Source: a candidate division FCPU426 bacterium
GTDB taxonomy: Bacteria > Oederibacteriota > Muellerivitia > Muellerivitales > Muellerivitaceae
Length of the DNA stretch: 64,000 nt
Direction: 5' to 3'
Assembly (NCBI GenBank): GCA_030041545.1
Contig: JASHNQ010000076.1
Span: forward strand, 1-64,000
Translations under genes and position numbers: made by a program
Notes under the pieces: model-generated
Database searches by the model: none
Told to the model about the DNA's origin: nothing
Seen by the model: only the letters and a program-made list of their open reading frames with translations
In this document: piece after piece, positions 40,643 through 49,333 of the stretch
Position numbering within the stretch: the stretch's first letter is position 1
Layout of the letters: each line of letters opens with the position of its first letter

Positions 40643-41848
40643 TCAGCGGACCAGCAGTATTCTGTTTATTTTTTCGCTGAGGGGTTCCATTAAGTAAAGG
40701 ATGTATACCCCGCTGGCGCAGGTGTCGCCGTACTTGTTCTTCCCATCCCAGCTGTACCACTGGCTCACCGGGCCTGACAAAGGCCGGTCATCAAGGGTTT
40801 TAATGTGCTCCCCCGCGGAGTTGTAGATCCGCAGGGCATATTGGCCCGGATAAACCGTGTAATTCACGTAAATGGAAACGGGATTGGAGGGATTGAAGAC
40901 GTTTTTGGAGACGTAAAAAATGTCTTCGTTAGGGGGTGTCGGCGTGGGGGTGCAGGTGTCGCCCGGGTAACCGCAGGGCGTCTCGGTTGGGGTGGGCGTG
41001 AAGGTGGAAGTGGGCGTGGAAGTGGGTGTGCCCGTGGAGGTCGCCGTAAAGGTCGCCGTCGGGGTGAAGGTGGCCGTCGGAGTTGGAGTGGCGGTGGGAG
41101 TGGAGGTATTCGTGGACGTGAACGTGATCGTGGCCGTGAAGGTGGGGGTGGGGGTTGGCGTAGTGGTAGTGCAGGCCACCGTATAAGAAAGCGTATAGTT
41201 GACGCCCTGCGAGTCGCCATACTGATTCCCGTCCTCAATGGCCAAGATGTCGCTTCCAGCGTTAAAGTCGGAGGCTGGAACCGTAAAGGATAGGCAGGTA
41301 CTCCAAGTTACGTTGGGCACGCTAATGGAATTTCCATTGACGAAAACGCTCATGGGTTCACCGTCTTGGTTCCCATCGTCCGCGGCGATCGTTAAAGTGG
41401 CATTGGTGACGACGGCGCCGGCGGGCAGGCTGAAATATTCAAGGTAATAATAATTTCCGCTGCCGGCGGCGACGGAACCTGAGCCAGTGGTAGAGGAAAT
41501 CCAATAGGGGGTCACGCCCGAACCCGCGATACTGCAAGCCGCCGTCCATCCGGGGTTGAGTGGGTTCACGGTCACGGCTTGGGACCATCCGCTGGCCGTT
41601 GCGCTGTTATAGCCCGCGGAATTCCAGGCGTTGCCGCTGCCGTCAGGGCCCGGCGTCACCGCGGAATTGGGGAAAATAAGGTTTGTCGTATCGCTGACAA
41701 TATAAAAAGTCGATCCGCATGTGGACGTGCTCGTAGGGGTATTGGCTTGGGCGAAGGAGAGGACGGGAAACAATAAAAACGCGGAAATGAACGGTATCGG
41801 TTTAATCAAGGCTTGATATGGAAAGTCCTTAATCTTTTTTTGCTTCAT
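40643..41848 (-). CDS. Secreted modular protein 3: beta-sandwich + PT linker + C-module A
   Basis: About 401 residues. Signal peptide (IPFISAFLLFPVLSFA), short PT spacer, a beta-rich domain (about 40-225; YLEYFSLPAGAVVTNATLTI, DDGNQDGEPMSVFVNGNSI) that reads like a jelly-roll ligand-binding fold, a PT linker of about 90 residues, then C-module A, almost base-for-base identical to that of protein 1. I chose ATG 41848 because GGAG lies 10 bases upstream; GTG 41860 is an alternative. The 3' flank beyond the stop is also shared with protein 1, so the copied unit includes downstream sequence. Confidence 0.72.
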   Translation of the reverse strand: MKQKKIKDFPYQALIKPIPFISAFLLFPVLSFAQANTPTSTSTCGSTFYIVSDTTNLIFPNSAVTPGPDGSGNAWNSAGYNSATASGWSQAVTVNPLNPGWTAACSIAGSGVTPYWISSTTGSGSVAAGSGNYYYLEYFSLPAGAVVTNATLTIAADDGNQDGEPMSVFVNGNSISVPNVTWSTCLSFTVPASDFNAGSDILAIEDGNQYGDSQGVNYTLSYTVACTTTTPTPTPTFTATITFTSTNTSTPTATPTPTATFTPTATFTATSTGTPTSTPTSTFTPTPTETPCGYPGDTCTPTPTPPNEDIFYVSKNVFNPSNPVSIYVNYTVYPGQYALRIYNSAGEHIKTLDDRPLSGPVSQWYSWDGKNKYGDTCASGVYILYLMEPLSEKINRILLVR

Positions 41849-41940
41849 ATTCCATTTCACTCCATAAAAAAGCTAAAAATATGCGGTTACACGCAAAAAC
41901 ACGTAAAACAAAAAGACTCAACGCCGATCCCATCGAAAAT

Positions 41941-42873
41941 TCATGGGCTCCTTACCACCATTATTTTTCCTGAAAGCAGGGTGGAGTTCCCGTTTTGGAT
42001 GACGTAATAGTAAATTCCAGCGGAGACCGGTACGCCGCTTTGGTTGGCGCCGTACCAGTAGATATAGCCGGAGGCATTCGGGGTGAGTTGGTCCACCAGC
42101 TCCCCGGAAAGGGTGTATAGGCTCATGCTGGCGCTGAGGGGCACCTGGTAGGCCTTCAAGGCCGGCTGGCCGTTGACCGGCACGGCGTACTTGGGGTTGA
42201 AGGGGTTGGGCCAAACGTGGAGCGGCACGAGGGTGGCCGTGGGGGTGGGAGTCACGGTGGGGGTGAAGGTATTCGTGGGCGTGAAGGTGATCGTGGGAGT
42301 AAAGGTGGGGGTAGGGGTAAAGGTGATGGTAGGTGTAGAAGTAGGGGTGGAAGTAACCGTTGGTGTAAAAGTGACCGTCGGGGTAAAGGTCATAGTCGGA
42401 GTCAAGGTGATCGTGGGCGTGTCGGTGGCGCAATCGACGGTGAAAGGTAGTGGATTCACGCCTATCACCGTCTGGGGCGAGCCCACATCGATGGAAGATA
42501 GATTCGTTACCGAAGCCGAGGCGCAGGAGCTGACGGTGAAAAAGACCGTCACGGTATCCGACGTGCCGACGGGCACGGTTCCCAAATTCCAAACCACTTC
42601 CTGGCCATTATTGGAGCAAGGGGCGCCGGTGCAGCCGTTGAAGGTGAAATCGGCTGGAAGGGTGTCCACCACGGAAACTTGGCTGTACGTGGTTACCGAA
42701 TTGTTGTAATTGATCGTGATGCCTAAGGATTCACCCAAGGTCAGTTGGGTCTGGGCTCTCGCCGGGCCCCAAGCCGCGAAAAAAAGGAACCCCAAAGCCC
42801 AAATGATTTTTTGAATGACGCGGCCATTGCATTGGGGGGAAGTCCCGGTCGTTCGATGAGAAAAAAATTTCAT
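41941..42873 (-). CDS. Secreted modular protein 4: DUF11-like + PT linker + C-module B
   Basis: A 310-residue protein. Signal peptide ([19 protein letters not shown]), DUF11-like domain closely matching protein 1 ([39 protein letters not shown]), a PT linker of about 70 residues made of TPTxTFTPT units, and C-module B ([20 protein letters not shown] ... [20 protein letters not shown]). It thus combines the N-module of protein 1 with the C-module of proteins 2 and 5. The C-module has a small insert (VPVNGQPA) relative to the others. Confidence 0.75.
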   Translation of the reverse strand: MKFFSHRTTGTSPQCNGRVIQKIIWALGFLFFAAWGPARAQTQLTLGESLGITINYNNSVTTYSQVSVVDTLPADFTFNGCTGAPCSNNGQEVVWNLGTVPVGTSDTVTVFFTVSSCASASVTNLSSIDVGSPQTVIGVNPLPFTVDCATDTPTITLTPTMTFTPTVTFTPTVTSTPTSTPTITFTPTPTFTPTITFTPTNTFTPTVTPTPTATLVPLHVWPNPFNPKYAVPVNGQPALKAYQVPLSASMSLYTLSGELVDQLTPNASGYIYWYGANQSGVPVSAGIYYYVIQNGNSTLLSGKIMVVRSP

Positions 42874-43137
42874 TTTTCAACCTAAATTTAATAAGGAGTC
42901 CCGCCAATAAAGACGCCGGGGAGTTTTGGGTGAAATTTTATCACACGCAACTTAATTAAGGGTTTTGTACGGGAGCCGGCCGTGGGGGGTTACGGAAATG
43001 GGTTTTCTTTTCAGGATTTAACATTCAACCGGGCAGAAAATGCCGATGAAGCCGTCAGGCCGGGTGGATAGGACCGCCTTTTTAAAAGTTGGAATCCACG
43101 CAAGAGGGATGAGACTGTGGAAAGTGGATGGGAAAGC
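42874..43137. promoter_or_regulatory. Spacer with the conserved leader of secreted protein 4
   Basis: The block at 42900-42948 (CCCGCCAATAAAGACGCCGGG ... AAATTTTATCACACGC) matches the leader at 38131-38178. The rest, to the stop of protein 5, shows no gene or clear terminator. Confidence 0.4.
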
Positions 43138-45576
43138 TTACTGATTCCTCAAGACCAGTATCTTCCCGGATAGCAGGGTCGAGTTGCCGTTCTTAATAAC
43201 GTAATAGTAAATGCCGGCCGCAACCGGCGCGCCGTTGGAGTTGGCGCCGTTCCAAGTAATATAACCGCTGGTGTTGGCCGTCAAGGCAGGGTTGACTACC
43301 GCTTCCCCGGAAAGCGTGTAAATGCCCATGGTGGCGCCCGGGGGCGCCTGATAGGCCTTCAAGACTCCTCCCACCGCGTATTGGGGATTGAAAGGATTGG
43401 GCCAAACGTGCAGCCCCACGGGCGTCGGGGTAAAAGTGGCGGTGGGTTGGGGCGTGGAGGTGATGGTGGGAGTGAGTGTATTGGTAGGGGTCCCAGTGGG
43501 TGTAGATGTCGGAGGGAGAGTTCCGGTTGAAGTCGGTGTGAATGTTGGAGTGATTGTGGGTGTGTTAGTTGGGGTGCCGGTGATGACGCAAGTTACAGCC
43601 AAGGTAACGGGATTGGAAGTCGTGGGTGTTATGTTATTGGCGCTGGCGGTGAATTGGTTGGTAATGGGCCCGGGGCAGGCAACAATTCCCCACCAAGAAA
43701 CGGGGCATTGGTCGGTCACCGCGGCCGCGTAGTTCCAAACCAAAGGCCCGTTGGGCGCGCCGGAAGTCGGGAGGGGGCTGGCGCCCGAGTAAGTGACTCC
43801 GGTCGGAATGGGGTCGGTAATCGTGGCATTCACCACCGACCCGCCGCTATAAACCTGAAGATTGGCGAAATAATCTGTCTGGGTGGTTGTATACGCCTGC
43901 CAACCCTGTAACCAGCCGCAGGAACATCCTGTAATAGTCCCGGGGTTATTAGGCGCTCCGTTATACAAAGTATAATCGGAAGCATTATTGGGATCGACGT
44001 AAACGAAGGTAGCCGCGTCCGCAGGAATTCCCTTGGGCCAAAGTATGGCGGTGTAAGTGATGGGTCCATTTCCCGAAAATTGGACATTCACGTTCACCGT
44101 ATACCAATTTCCAATGATGATGGGATCTTGATTGCCGTCACCACCGGGGTTAACAGCGGTAGGAAATAAGGGGAGGTTATTGGTTCCCATGGGCGATGGA
44201 TAAATATCGGGGTTATAATTTTGGTTTTTTTGAAAGTAAAAATAATCCGGAGTGTTGTTTCCGGATATGGCGGCAACCATGGTGACTCCCTGCGATGGAT
44301 TCACCGCTACAACCATGGCGCAATCCCCGTCGCTCGCGCCCTGCGCCGTTACAGGAATTTGCAAGTCTCCCTGAACCGTAAATCCGCTGCAAATATTAAC
44401 CCCCGGCCCGGTTCGGATCAGCGCCGGATAGTCTTGGGAAACCCCGCCACTACTGTAATACTCAGTGTTGCCGATAATAAAATCGTTACCTTGTGAAACC
44501 GCCACCTGCCAGGTCCCCAGGTCCCCATCCACTGCCGCGTATTGTGTATAAGGCGTTCCATCAAACCCCGTGATCGCAGCGTTGGCCAAACCCGTTTCAT
44601 TGTAGTAGGAATCGTAAAGTTGAAGGTTATCGCCGATCGTATCCCAATTCAGCGTGTAGGTGACGCTGCTACCGGCGGCCAAGCTCGAGGCGGACTCGCT
44701 TTTGATCAAACCGAGTTGGGGTTCCTGAACCGTCACATTCGCCGGGCCCAACGAACTGCTACAGCCCGTGCCGCTGAGAGTTGCGGAATTCGGAATAACG
44801 GTTCCAGCCGTTACCCCTGGGTTGACGCTCAGCAGGGCCCAGGCCACACTTGTTACGGGTTGTGAAACAGTGCCAATATTCCAGGTGACGTTGGTGGCGG
44901 TTGTAACGGCATTAGGACCCGCGCCTTTGAGGGTGACATTAGCCGGAAGGTTATAAACAATGGTGCTGGCGCCGGTATTCGTGAAGATGTAATTCACGTC
45001 GAATAAATAAAGCCCACCTGGAGAGGCCGTCACCCCGGCTGTCGCGACGGATCCAGAGCAACTTGGCGGAGGCGGCGGGATGGTGAAAGTCACGGCTATT
45101 TGACTGTTAATTTGGAGGCTGTTGCAGCCTATATAATTCGCCGCTCCAGCTACGATATACGTGTAAGTCGCCCCTTGCGATAAGCTGTTGGGAACGGTGG
45201 TGTTCCAAACAACTTGTTGGGTTGTCGGGCAAGTGGTAACCCCGTTATTTTGTGGGGTGCCGCCGTTCCATCCGCCGCTCGGGGCCGTATCCGTTTGGTT
45301 TGTTCCATTACTATCCACCGTAAAAATCTGGCCGGTCGCTGGGCAGGTTTGGACCGTGGCCGCTTGATTGATCACCCCAAAAAAGTAGGAGCTGTCGTAG
45401 TAACTGGACGCGCAATAGGTAAAAGTCACCGACAGGGCTGAACCCAAGGTGGGATTGGTATTGGATAATTCAACGGATTCAATCGTCACCGTTTGGGCCA
45501 TGGGAAGGGAGGGACAGCCGAACGCCAAAATGAGGAGGAAGAACCTACTAAAACATATTTTTTTCACGGTTCTCAT
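43138..45576 (-). CDS. Secreted modular protein 5: multi-domain DUF11-like + PT linker + C-module B
   Basis: An 812-residue protein, the largest of the set. Signal peptide (FFLLILAFGCPSLPMA), an N-terminal beta domain (about 28-170), a DUF11-like domain (about 185-280; YLFDVNYIFTNTGASTIVYN), a middle region of about 300 residues that reads like a LamG/DUF1080-type sandwich (YFYFQKNQNYNPDIYPSPMG), a further DUF11-like piece (NATITDPIPTGVTYSGASPL), the PT linker and C-module B ending LLSGKILVLRNQ. Likely exposed on the surface. No catalytic motif recognised. Confidence 0.72.
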   Translation of the reverse strand: MRTVKKICFSRFFLLILAFGCPSLPMAQTVTIESVELSNTNPTLGSALSVTFTYCASSYYDSSYFFGVINQAATVQTCPATGQIFTVDSNGTNQTDTAPSGGWNGGTPQNNGVTTCPTTQQVVWNTTVPNSLSQGATYTYIVAGAANYIGCNSLQINSQIAVTFTIPPPPPSCSGSVATAGVTASPGGLYLFDVNYIFTNTGASTIVYNLPANVTLKGAGPNAVTTATNVTWNIGTVSQPVTSVAWALLSVNPGVTAGTVIPNSATLSGTGCSSSLGPANVTVQEPQLGLIKSESASSLAAGSSVTYTLNWDTIGDNLQLYDSYYNETGLANAAITGFDGTPYTQYAAVDGDLGTWQVAVSQGNDFIIGNTEYYSSGGVSQDYPALIRTGPGVNICSGFTVQGDLQIPVTAQGASDGDCAMVVAVNPSQGVTMVAAISGNNTPDYFYFQKNQNYNPDIYPSPMGTNNLPLFPTAVNPGGDGNQDPIIIGNWYTVNVNVQFSGNGPITYTAILWPKGIPADAATFVYVDPNNASDYTLYNGAPNNPGTITGCSCGWLQGWQAYTTTQTDYFANLQVYSGGSVVNATITDPIPTGVTYSGASPLPTSGAPNGPLVWNYAAAVTDQCPVSWWGIVACPGPITNQFTASANNITPTTSNPVTLAVTCVITGTPTNTPTITPTFTPTSTGTLPPTSTPTGTPTNTLTPTITSTPQPTATFTPTPVGLHVWPNPFNPQYAVGGVLKAYQAPPGATMGIYTLSGEAVVNPALTANTSGYITWNGANSNGAPVAAGIYYYVIKNGNSTLLSGKILVLRNQ

Positions 45577-45647
45577 CAGCCCGCCGGTTTAAAACGTTAT
45601 TTGATCGCTTCGCAAAAAACCAGCTTCACCATTTTGCGATTTATTTA

Positions 45648-45683
45648 CACATTAAAAATATCGCATTTGGGGCGAAATTTCAC
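45648..45683 (-). promoter_or_regulatory. Conserved leader of secreted protein 5
   Basis: Plus-strand CACATTAAAAATATCGCATT, then GGGGCGAAATTTCAC, aligns with 40551-40585 before secreted protein 2 (CAC-AAAAATA-YCGCAT-GCG-AATTTCAC). It lies 72-107 bases upstream of the ATG. Confidence 0.4.
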
Positions 45684-45756
45684 TCCAATATAAGTTTTAA
45701 GAGGGATGGAATTATCAGGAGGAATTTTCGGGAGCGCTTTTTCGGCCTTTTTCGGC

Positions 45757-46998
45757 CTACCGGATCAATACGACCCTTCTCATCTTTTGGCTGAAAGGCT
45801 CCACCAAATAGATGATATAAACCCCGCTGGCGCAGGGGTCGCCGTACTCGTTCTTCCCGTCCCAGCTATACCATTGGCTGACGGGTTCGGAAAGGGTCCT
45901 GGAATCCAGCGTTTTGATGTGCTCCCCGGCCGTGTTGTAGATCCAAAGGTCGTACTGCCCCGGATAGGTGGTGTAATCGACGAGGATCGAGACCGGGTTG
46001 GCGGGGCCGAAGGCGTTCTTGGAGACGTAAAAGACGTCCGCGTAAACGGGCGTGGGGGTGATGGTGGGAGTCGAAGTGGGAGTGCAGGTGTTTCCCGGAT
46101 AACCGCAGGGAGTCTCGGTGGCGGTGGCGGTGACCGTAGGGGTGGGGGTGGGGGAGGAGGTTGGCGTGGCCGTGGGACCGCTGGAAAAGCTCCCGGCCTG
46201 GATGAAAACATTCGAATCAAGGTTGCAATCCCCGACGTCGCAAATGGCCAGTTCCATGGTGTTCGTCACCCCGGCGTTGACCGGGGCGTTCACCGTCAAG
46301 ACGGTGGTCAAGCCGGTCATGGTGGTGTTCAAATTCGCCGAGGGAAAGTCGAGGATGCAGGATCCCAGGGTGGTGGGTTGGTTATTGTTGTTGATGTAAT
46401 AGGAAGAATTGGCGCAGGCATTGACGTTATTGACGTCGATAATGGTGGAAGTCCCCGGGAGCACCGCCACATCGTCCGCCGGCGCGTTTCCATTGAGGAA
46501 AAAGGCGAAAACGTCGTTGTATTCCGAGCCGACGTATTGGTTGTATTCGGAGGAGGCGAAAACATACTGGAAGGTGATGTTGTTGAAATCCGGCACAAAA
46601 TCGAAGGAAAGGATGGTGACGTCGTAAATATCGGTAGCGGCCACCCCGGCCAGGTTGGCCAGCTCTTGGTTTTCCTCCGGATTCGGATTGTTGCAATTGC
46701 TGGTTCCACTGCCGCTGGGACCCACCACGCTGGCCGCGTTCCCATTGCTGAGGATAATGCCGGAATTAAACCCGATAACGCCGTTGCCTCCCGTGAAAGT
46801 TCCCGAGGACCACGCTGTTCCGGTATAGCTGACGTTGAAGTAATTGACGCCCAAACCCATGAGGTTTTGGACCAAAGCCGAGGGGGCGGTTGGTTGGTTC
46901 CCCAGGATCGCGACGGAAAGGTTTTGGGCCCAAACCCCGCCGCATAAAGGCAGCAAAGCCCCTGCCGCGAGGAGGCGTTTAAAGGAACCTCTTTTCAT
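45757..46998 (-). CDS. Secreted modular protein 6: choice-of-anchor L domain + PT linker + C-module A
   Basis: A 413-residue protein. Signal peptide (RLLAAGALLPLCGGVWA), then a choice-of-anchor L domain (about 25-275) recognised by ILSFDFVPDFNNITFQYVFA, SSEYNQYVGSEYNDVFAFFL and the later VLPGTSTIIDVNNVN. A PT linker follows, then a diverged C-module A (DVFYVSKNAFGPANPVSILV ... GVYIIYLVEP). Choice-of-anchor domains occur on proteins fixed to the surface by varied C-terminal anchors, which fits the modular theme. ATG 46998 is preceded by AAGGGAAA. Confidence 0.78.
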   Translation of the reverse strand: MKRGSFKRLLAAGALLPLCGGVWAQNLSVAILGNQPTAPSALVQNLMGLGVNYFNVSYTGTAWSSGTFTGGNGVIGFNSGIILSNGNAASVVGPSGSGTSNCNNPNPEENQELANLAGVAATDIYDVTILSFDFVPDFNNITFQYVFASSEYNQYVGSEYNDVFAFFLNGNAPADDVAVLPGTSTIIDVNNVNACANSSYYINNNNQPTTLGSCILDFPSANLNTTMTGLTTVLTVNAPVNAGVTNTMELAICDVGDCNLDSNVFIQAGSFSSGPTATPTSSPTPTPTVTATATETPCGYPGNTCTPTSTPTITPTPVYADVFYVSKNAFGPANPVSILVDYTTYPGQYDLWIYNTAGEHIKTLDSRTLSEPVSQWYSWDGKNEYGDPCASGVYIIYLVEPFSQKMRRVVLIR

Positions 46999-47080
46999 TT
47001 ATTTCCCTTCTATTGTGAAAATCAAATAAAGCGGTTGAGCGATATTTTCCCTAACCCCGTTCTAGCCGGAACCAAAGATT

Positions 47081-47232
47081 GAGAGTGTTGAAAAACCCAT
47101 CTTCGATGGGATTTCTCAACGGCACCTTCAAGGTAACCCCACGATTTCCTGCGGAAATCTTTAGGGTCGAGTCTGTTGCAAGGTCGCTTTATGTCCCTGG
47201 AACTCTGTTCCATGGACTTTTTCAACAGTCTC
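47081..47232. mobile_element. MITE-like TTGAAAAA element
   Basis: Imperfect terminal inverted repeats of about 20 bases: GAGAGTGTTGAAAAACCCAT (47081-47100) and, inverted, GAGACTGTTGAAAAAGTCCA at the right end (to 47232). The left end forms its own hairpin (GTTGAAAAACCCATC/GATGGGATTTCTCAAC). The interior has no gene. A partial copy lies in the GT-C gene. Confidence 0.6.
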
Positions 47233-47501
47233 AGATTTACAGTAATTTTATCCCTTTTCGCCCGGTTGTCGCGTCCCTTGGCGGGCCAATTTGGACCTTT
47301 TGGAGGAATTCCTCACTTTTCCCCCTAACCTAATTACGAACAGAAACCAAACAAAAGACATTACGTTCGTATTAGCTCCGCTCTTGAGGGGAAACCCCTC
47401 TCCCCATTACCCCCTCAGCTTCGCTCGTAGGGGAAAAGCCCCCTACGTTACCCCGCCCAACTTCCAAGGGGGGCCAAGCCCCCCTTGAACCCCGGGGCGG
47501 G

Positions 47502-47540
47502 AAAACAAAAAAGCCCCGCCCCCTTTCGGGAACAGGGCTT
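47502..47540 (-). terminator. Intrinsic terminator of glnA
   Basis: On the minus strand AAGCCCTGTTCCC, a GAAA loop and GGGGGCGGGGCTT form a strong GC-rich stem followed by TTTTTTGTTTT. It lies about 90 bases after the glnA stop, past the AACTCAAAACT repeat. Confidence 0.8.
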
Positions 47541-47569
47541 TGGAACAATTTTTTTGGTCTTAAGTTCCA

Positions 47570-47625
47570 AGAAATTTTTGGTCAAAGAACAAAAATTTGT
47601 CCACAACTCAAAACTCAGAACTGCC
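47570..47625. repeat. Hairpin plus AACTCAAAACT repeat after glnA
   Basis: AAATTTTTG ... CAAAAATTT forms a hairpin followed by GTCCACAACTCAAAACTCAG abutting the glnA 3' end. The order and the GTCCACAACTCAAAACT string are the same as after aroQ (31543-31586). Confidence 0.5.
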
Positions 47626-47628
47626 TTT

Positions 47629-49044
47629 TTAAATATCGTGGTACAGCACGAATTCATACGGATGGGGCCGCAGGCGGATGGCGTCGATCTCCTTGCTCCG
47701 CTTGTAGCTGAGCCATTCGCTGATCAAGTCCTCGGTGAAGACCCCGCCCTTCATCAGGAACTCGTGGTCGTCCTCCAGGGCGTCCAGGGCCTCGTTCAGG
47801 GAGCCGGGCACGCTCTTGATCTTCTTCAACTCGCGTCCCTCCAGCTCGTAGAGGTTCATGTCGTGCGGCTTGCCCGGGTCGATCTTGTTCTCGATGCCGT
47901 CCAGTCCCGCCATCAGCATGGCCGCGAAAGCCAGGTAGGGGTTGCAGGACGGGTCCGGCGTGCGGAACTCGACCCGCTTGGCCTTCGGGCTCTTGGAGTA
48001 CAGCGGGATGCGGCAGGCCGCCGAGCGGTTGCGCTGGCTGTACACCAGGTTGACCGGCGCCTCGAATCCGGGGGTGAGGCGCTTGTAGCTGTTGACCGTG
48101 GGGCAGATGAAGGCGCAAAGGGCCGGGGCGTGCTTGAGGAGGCCGCCGATGTAGTAAAGGCCGGCCTGGGAGAAGCCCCCGTAGCCCTTCTCGTCGTACA
48201 TCACGTTGGTGTTGCCCTTCCAGATGGACTGGTGCACGTGCATGCCGCTGCCGTTGTCGCCGAAGAGCGGCTTGGGCATGAAGGTGGCCACCATGTTGTG
48301 GCGGCGCGCCACGTTCTTCACGATGTACTTGTACTTCAGGAGCTTGTCGGCCATGTTGACCATGGTGTCGAAAACCATGTCGATCTCGGCCTGCCCGCCC
48401 GTGGCCACCTCATGGTGGTGAGTCTCGATGGGGATGCCCACTTCCTGCATGAGGGTCACCATCTCGGAGCGGATGTCCATTTGGCTGTCCGTGGGCGGCA
48501 CCGGGAAATAGCCTTCCTTATTGCGCACCTTGTAGGCCAGGTTCGGGTACTCGTCGCGGCCCGTGTTCCAGAGGCCCTCGGTAGAGTCCACCGAGTAGTA
48601 GCCGCTGTTCATGGTCTGGTCGAACTTCATGTCGTTGAAGATGAAGAACTCGGCCTCCGGGCCCCAATAGCAGGTATCCGCGATGCCGGTGGACTTCAGG
48701 TATTTCTCGGCCTTTTGGGCCACATAACGCGGGTCGCGGGAGTAGGATTCCCGGGTGACCGGATCAATCACATTGCAGGTCAGGACCAATGTGGTTGCCT
48801 CGAAAAAGGGATCGATGAAGGCGCTGGCCGGGTCGGGGATCAACAGCATGTCGGATTCGTTGATGGCCTGGAACCCGCGGATGGAGGAACCGTCGAACCC
48901 CTTGCCGTCCTTGAAGGTGTCCTCCTCAAAGAACTTCACCGGCGAGGTGGTGTGCTGCCAGATGCCCGGCATGTCGATGAAGCGGAAGTCCACGTATTTC
49001 ACGTCTTTTTGCTTGATCAAATCCATCACTTCTTTCGCCGTCAT
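47629..49044 (-). CDS. glnA: Glutamine synthetase, type I
   Basis: Cytoplasmic dodecameric enzyme making glutamine from glutamate, ammonia and ATP. From ATG 49044 (AGGAGG seven bases upstream) it has 471 residues, the usual GSI length. Motifs: FDGSSIRGF, the metal site [43 protein letters not shown] and the C-terminal NLYEL whose Tyr is the adenylylation site, so GSI-beta-type covalent control is possible. The frame is open upstream to 49140 with a very basic 32-residue stretch. A sigma-54 promoter lies at 49318-49333 and a NifA-like gene is next upstream. Confidence 0.96.
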   Translation of the reverse strand: MTAKEVMDLIKQKDVKYVDFRFIDMPGIWQHTTSPVKFFEEDTFKDGKGFDGSSIRGFQAINESDMLLIPDPASAFIDPFFEATTLVLTCNVIDPVTRESYSRDPRYVAQKAEKYLKSTGIADTCYWGPEAEFFIFNDMKFDQTMNSGYYSVDSTEGLWNTGRDEYPNLAYKVRNKEGYFPVPPTDSQMDIRSEMVTLMQEVGIPIETHHHEVATGGQAEIDMVFDTMVNMADKLLKYKYIVKNVARRHNMVATFMPKPLFGDNGSGMHVHQSIWKGNTNVMYDEKGYGGFSQAGLYYIGGLLKHAPALCAFICPTVNSYKRLTPGFEAPVNLVYSQRNRSAACRIPLYSKSPKAKRVEFRTPDPSCNPYLAFAAMLMAGLDGIENKIDPGKPHDMNLYELEGRELKKIKSVPGSLNEALDALEDDHEFLMKGGVFTEDLISEWLSYKRSKEIDAIRLRPHPYEFVLYHDI

Positions 49045-49140
49045 TCCTTGCCTCCTGATCAGTTTTTTCGCTTCCTTGCGGCCTCGTCGAACGACCTTTT
49101 TCGCGGTTTTTTTGCGCCCCTTATTCTTTTTCTTCCGCAT
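49045..49140 (-). other. In-frame basic extension or leader peptide before glnA
   Basis: Starting at ATG 49140, 32 codons run into glnA without a stop and encode a peptide in which more than half of the residues are Lys or Arg ([16 protein letters not shown]...). It lies downstream of the sigma-54 promoter and so would be transcribed. The strong ribosome site directly before ATG 49044 argues for initiation there; the upstream ATG has only a weak site. Confidence 0.35.
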
Positions 49141-49317
49141 GGGCCCAACCGCCTGACGAATTTGGAAAGCCGTTCCTTACCGCCGCAACGACGCTTCTGC
49201 CGAAAAATCCAGCCTTGGGAGCTGCGGTGATAAGGAAAACAGCCGTCCTCCCCCTGAAAAACCGGAACAGTATAGTCATCGGGGGGCCAAGAACAAGCCA
49301 GAATCGCATCAAGAAGT

Positions 49318-49333
49318 AGCAAATCCCCTGCCA
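49318..49333 (-). promoter_or_regulatory. Sigma-54 promoter of glnA
   Basis: Minus strand TGGCAGGGGATTTGCT matches the sigma-54 consensus TGGCAC-N5-TTGCW, with exactly ten bases between the invariant GG and GC. It lies 274 bases upstream of the glnA ATG and points towards it. No clear TGT-N10-ACA activator site was found in the 240 bases behind it. Confidence 0.75.

Larger units (their letters stand above)
47000..47628. other. 629-bp gene-free region between protein 6 and glnA
   Basis: It contains the TTGAAAAA element (47081-47232), a C/G-rich low-complexity stretch (about 47380-47500) with repeated CCCC blocks, the glnA terminator (47502-47540) and the hairpin/AACTCAAAACT repeat (47570-47625). 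No protein-coding frame is credible. Confidence 0.6.

Noticed and set aside
37330-46399. Long plus-strand ORFs rich in Val/Gly or Gly/Arg opposite the secreted-protein genes
   Set aside because: They are antisense readings of the Pro-Thr linkers (GTGGGN-type repeats); they lack ribosome sites and fold-like sequence, and the minus-strand frames have signal peptides and recognisable domains.
47380-47500. Possible CRISPR-like or coding region in the C/G-rich stretch before glnA
   Set aside because: The CCCC blocks are irregular in spacing and length, with no constant repeat and no cas genes; it reads as low-complexity intergenic DNA.
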